Shown: one piece after another, positions 14,294-16,846 of the stretch
How positions within the stretch are numbered: the first letter of the stretch is position 1
Layout of the letters: the number at the start of each line of letters is the position of its first letter
NCBI GenBank assembly: GCA_944388615.1
Contig: CALXJL010000025.1
Location: forward strand, 1 to 16,846
Direction of reading: 5' to 3'
Length of the DNA: 16,846 nucleotides
Source: an uncultured Clostridia bacterium
GTDB lineage: Bacteria; Bacillota; Clostridia; TANB77; CAG-508
Position numbers and translations under genes: made by a program
Notes under the pieces: generated by a model
Database searches by the model: none
Told to the model about the DNA's origin: nothing
Seen by the model: the letters and a program-made list of their open reading frames with translations, nothing else

Positions 14294-14917
14294 ATGGCAG
14301 TATATATAATAATAGCAATAATATCATATTTAATAGGTAGTATAGCAGTTGGAGTAATAATAGGGAAAAAAATGGCAGGAGTAGATGTAAGAGATAAAGG
14401 AAGTAAGGCTTCTGGAGCAACTAATGTATTAAGAACAGTAGGAAAAAAAGCTGCTGGATTAACATTATTGGGAGATATATTAAAAGGAATAGTTGCAATA
14501 CTTATAGCATACATAGTTGGAAATATTATAAAAGACATAGATAGAGCTTTATTAATACAAATTGCAGGAATTTTTGTAGTACTTGGTCATACATTTCCAA
14601 TATTTTATAAATTCAAAGGAGGAAAAGGGGTAGCAACATCTTTAGGAATACTAATATTAACTAATTGGCAAATAGGATTAATATGTTTAGTATTTGCAAT
14701 AGTTTTAATAGCACTTTCAAGAATGGTATCTTTAGGATCAGTTGGAGCAGCTATTTTATACCCAGTACTAACAATATTTATTTCTGAACATTATTTAGTT
14801 GAAGGAAACTATTTTATATATAGTGTAATTTTAGCTATAATAGTAGTATTTAACCATAGAGAAAATATAAAAAGATTATTAGATGGGAAAGAAAATAAAT
14901 TAAATTTTAGTAAGTAG
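14294..14917 (+). CDS. plsY: Acyl-phosphate:glycerol-3-phosphate acyltransferase PlsY
   Basis: 207 aa integral membrane enzyme that moves the acyl group from acyl phosphate to the sn-1 position of glycerol 3-phosphate, the first acylation of phospholipid synthesis. Hydrophobic segments alternate with the conserved loops: SGATNVLRT (motif 1, about 40-48), GHTFPIFYKFKGGKGVATS (motif 2) and HRENIKRLLDGKENK (motif 3). Motif 1 is unusual: it reads KGSKASGATN where most relatives have GSGNxGATN, so Gly-Asn is replaced by Lys-Ala. Motifs 2 and 3 look intact. SD AAGGAGGGAT precedes ATG 14294, 12 bases after der. The stop is TAG, the only TAG terminator among the genes here. gpsA, which makes its substrate, follows in the same reading frame 24 bases later. 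Confidence 0.94.
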   Translation: MAVYIIIAIISYLIGSIAVGVIIGKKMAGVDVRDKGSKASGATNVLRTVGKKAAGLTLLGDILKGIVAILIAYIVGNIIKDIDRALLIQIAGIFVVLGHTFPIFYKFKGGKGVATSLGILILTNWQIGLICLVFAIVLIALSRMVSLGSVGAAILYPVLTIFISEHYLVEGNYFIYSVILAIIVVFNHRENIKRLLDGKENKLNFSK

Positions 14918-14941
14918 AAGGTCTATATATGGAGGAAAAAC

Positions 14942-15925
14942 ATGAATAATATATCAATAATAGGAAGTGGAAGTTAGGGAGTAGCAATAGCTATACACCT
15001 TGCTAAAAAAGGCTATAATATAAAAATGTGGTCTTTTATGAAAGAAGAAGCTGATTTAATAAATAATGAAAAAAAATGTAAATTTTTACCTAATATAGAA
15101 ATTTTGGATAATATTTATTGTAGTACAAATATGGAAGAAGTAATAAAGGGGAGTGAATTAATATTACATGTAACACCATCTAAATTTACTAGAAATATTG
15201 TAAAACAATATAAAGAATATATAAAGAATCAACCAGTAATTATATGTTCAAAAGGGTTTGAAGAAGGAACTTTAAAAACTCTAAGTCAAGTTTTAGAAGA
15301 AGAACTTCCAAATAATAAAATAGGAGTATTTGCAGGACCTAGTCATGCAGAAGAAGTAAGTATGGGAATACCTACAGCAATAGTAATAGCATCAAAATAC
15401 GATGATCTAAATAGCAATGTTCAAGATATATTTATGAACGAAAATATGAGAGTATATACATCTAAAGATGTAATAGGAGTAGAACTTGGTGGAGCACTAA
15501 AAAATATAATTGCTTTTTGCGCAGGGATAAGTGTAGCTTTAGGTTTAGGAGATAACACATTTGCAGCATTAGTAACAAGAGGTTTAGTAGAGATATCAAA
15601 ACTAGGAACTGCAATGGGAGGAAAACAAGAAACCTTTTATGGATTAACAGGACTTGGAGATTTAATAGTTACTTGTTCAAGTGAGCATAGTAGAAATAGG
15701 AGAGCTGGTAAATTAATCGGAAAAGGTTATTCGGTAGAAGAGACTAAAGAACATGTAGGAATGACAATAGAAAGTATAGATAATATAAATGTTGCATATG
15801 AACTTGCAAAAAAATATAATATAGAAATGCCAATAGTAGAAGCTGTATATAATGTACTATATAATGGTGTAGCACCAAAAGAAGCTGTAAAAATTTTAAT
15901 GACTAGAAGTAAAAAAGAAGAATAA
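14942..15925 (+). pseudogene. gpsA: Glycerol-3-phosphate dehydrogenase [NAD(P)+], with an in-frame TAG at codon 12
   Basis: Reduces dihydroxyacetone phosphate to sn-glycerol 3-phosphate for phospholipids. ATG 14942 has GGAGG upstream and reads MNNISIIGSGS, then TAG (14975-14977), then GVAIAIHLAKKGYNIKMWSF. The family has GxGxWG here, so TAG replaces the conserved Trp codon TGG by one G-to-A change inside the NAD(P)-binding loop. The rest is intact to 15925: CSKGFEEGTL, FAGPSHAEEVSMGIPTA, the catalytic ELGGALKNIIA, GLGDNTFAALVTRG and GLTGLGDLIVTCSS. Total length would be about 327 residues, normal for GpsA. Starting at the internal ATG 15026 would lose the whole nucleotide loop and probably be inactive. 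Because the rest shows no decay and the enzyme is usually essential, a sequencing error, a very recent mutation or readthrough are all possible. It is listed as a pseudogene only because of the stop. Confidence 0.9.
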
Positions 15926-15971
15926 AATTATTAAATACATATCACACTATTAAAAGAAAGGGTGAGATAAT

Positions 15972-16346
15972 ATGAATTTTTTTGAAAAAATAGGAAAAAC
16001 AGCTAGTCAAACATATAAGGCTACAGCGGATAAAACTAGTAAAATAGCAAAAGAAGCAAAACTTAGAATATTAATTAGTGATGATGAAGACAAAATAGAG
16101 GATTTATATATAGAAATTGGGGAAAAGATTTATAAAATGTATGAAAAACAAGAACAAATAGAAATGAATATGCAATTGAAAGATTTATTTACAAAAATAG
16201 ATGCCTTAAATGAAGAAATAAAAGATACGAAAACAGAGCTGCTTAGATTAAAAGATTCAAAAGTATGTACTAATTGTGGAAATACAATAGATATTGAATC
16301 ACATTATTGTAATAATTGTGGATATGAACAAGAAACAAATACTTAA
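15972..16346 (+). CDS. Small coiled-coil protein with C-terminal zinc ribbon
   Basis: 124 aa. The N-terminal 95 residues are Lys/Glu-rich and predicted helical (DDEDKIEDLYIEIGEKIYKMYEKQ, then KIDALNEEIKDTKTELLRLKDS), likely a coiled coil. The C-terminus is CTNCGNTIDIESHYCNNCG, a CxxC-x10-CxxC zinc ribbon of the small double-zinc-ribbon type. No signal peptide or membrane segment. Many Firmicutes have such proteins of unknown role; this layout does not identify a specific function. AAAGGGTGAGATAAT precedes ATG 15972. It follows gpsA by 46 bases with no visible promoter or terminator, so it is probably the last gene of the der-plsY-gpsA transcript, at the place where spoIVA often stands in spore-formers. 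Confidence 0.8.
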   Translation: MNFFEKIGKTASQTYKATADKTSKIAKEAKLRILISDDEDKIEDLYIEIGEKIYKMYEKQEQIEMNMQLKDLFTKIDALNEEIKDTKTELLRLKDSKVCTNCGNTIDIESHYCNNCGYEQETNT

Positions 16347-16353
16347 AAATCCA

Positions 16354-16382
16354 TTGACTAATTATAAAATACAGCTTATAAT
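16354..16382 (+). promoter_or_regulatory. Promoter of the cohesin-like secreted protein gene
   Basis: TTGACT (16354-16359) and TATAAT (16377-16382) with 17-base spacing, 11 of 12 consensus positions, about 48 bases before ATG 16431. It begins 8 bases after the stop of the zinc-ribbon gene. Confidence 0.75.
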
Positions 16383-16430
16383 ATATAGTGTAACAGTATA
16401 TTAGAGAGATAATAGTCGTGGAGGAAGAAT

Positions 16431-16846
16431 ATGAAAAAAGTAATAAATAAAATAATGTTAGTAGCAATTATTGCAATTTTTATAACTAATTTTAATATAG
16501 TAAATGCTGTACAGGATTGTGATGCAATATTATTACCTTCAGAAACAACAGTAAAAAGAGGAGAAACCGTTTCAGTAACTTTAACACTGGACAATATTAT
16601 TTCAGATGAAAATGGAGCAATAGAACACGAAGAAGGAATAATAGAATATGATACAAATGTATTCGAAGAATTAACTACAAATAGTGATGATCAGCTTAAT
16701 GAAGCAGAAGAATTACCAGGATGTGAAATACCAACATTTAATACATCAACTAATAAGTTTGTAATGCTATCATCAGTTAATGCTAAAAAAGATATTTTGA
16801 AGATTAATTTTAAAGTAAAAGATACAGCACAATTAGGAGAAACAAC
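16431..16846 (+). CDS. Secreted cohesin-like domain protein, N-terminal part (runs off the window)
   Basis: The frame is open from ATG 16431 (GGAGGAAGA 5 bases upstream) to the end of the window, at least 138 residues. MKKVINKIMLVAIIAIFITNFNIVNA is a clear Sec signal peptide. The mature part, LLPSETTVKRGETVSVTLTLDN, then EGIIEYDTNVFEEL, NKFVMLSS and LKINFKVKDTAQLGETT, follows the strand pattern of cohesin-type / dockerin-binding beta-sandwich domains (PF00963 and relatives). Such domains occur in cellulosome scaffolds, but also in many single surface proteins of gut Clostridia. The visible part cannot tell whether a dockerin, sortase signal or membrane anchor follows. It has its own promoter and is probably an independent unit. 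Confidence 0.78.
   Translation, partial: MKKVINKIMLVAIIAIFITNFNIVNAVQDCDAILLPSETTVKRGETVSVTLTLDNIISDENGAIEHEEGIIEYDTNVFEELTTNSDDQLNEAEELPGCEIPTFNTSTNKFVMLSSVNAKKDILKINFKVKDTAQLGET

Noticed and set aside
16270..16594. Two minus-strand open frames of 65 and 72 codons
   Set aside because: They overlap the zinc-ribbon gene end and the start of the secreted protein, both of which have proper ribosome sites and motifs; low-complexity products.
1..16846. tRNA, rRNA, CRISPR array, riboswitch, integrase or transposase gene
   Set aside because: I saw no cloverleaf, no regularly spaced repeats, no long structured leader and no recombinase motif anywhere in the window.

Overview
This is an AT-rich window (about 28% GC in a 60-base stretch I counted) with dense genes, strong AGGAGG-type ribosome sites, intrinsic terminators and TTGACA/TATAAT-type promoters. 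With L-lactate dehydrogenase, a TrmR-TrhP pair, a BmrCD-like ABC exporter and a der-plsY-gpsA cluster, it points to a low-GC Firmicute, most likely an uncultured or host-associated member of the Clostridia. The genetic code looks standard: of 17 stop codons read, 13 are TAA, 3 TGA and 1 TAG.

Layout. 1-318 is the C-terminal end of a Fic-domain protein. 325-2159 is the tRNA wobble-uridine pair trmR-trhP. A convergent terminator separates it from a TraX-like membrane protein (minus strand, to 2890). Next come a frameshifted, membrane-anchored cadherin-like surface protein (3012-3729), and ldh with a consensus promoter and terminator (3733-4794). On the minus strand, 4804-6689 is a two-gene overlapping operon: an unrecognised protein with two CxxC pairs, then a PHP-family phosphoesterase. 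6856-10828 is a plus-strand block with a DUF1294 membrane protein and two ABC half-transporters forming an asymmetric heterodimeric exporter. A 31-bp inverted repeat made of two near-palindromes sits between DUF1294 and the exporter.

10829-11158 has no ordinary gene, but the minus strand carries a perfect TTGACA-17-TATAAT promoter followed about 50-95 bases later by a strong intrinsic terminator. This is a candidate small RNA of about 85-90 nt. Next is a single-gene unit of clearly different base composition (11159-11590, cysteine-cluster protein). Its terminator hairpin shares its arms with the repeat at 7131-7201. 11675-12898 is a GH144/glycoamylase-like protein.

12956-16346 is a housekeeping run: der (ribosome assembly GTPase), plsY and gpsA (the two enzymes that make and first acylate sn-glycerol 3-phosphate for phospholipids), and a small zinc-ribbon/coiled-coil protein. 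gpsA carries an in-frame TAG where the family has the Trp of the GxGxWG motif. The window ends inside a secreted cohesin-like protein with its own promoter.

The points most worth checking are the gpsA amber codon, the candidate small RNA, the paired palindromic repeats and their relation to the foreign-looking gene's terminator, and the unrecognised zinc-motif gene coupled to the PHP gene.
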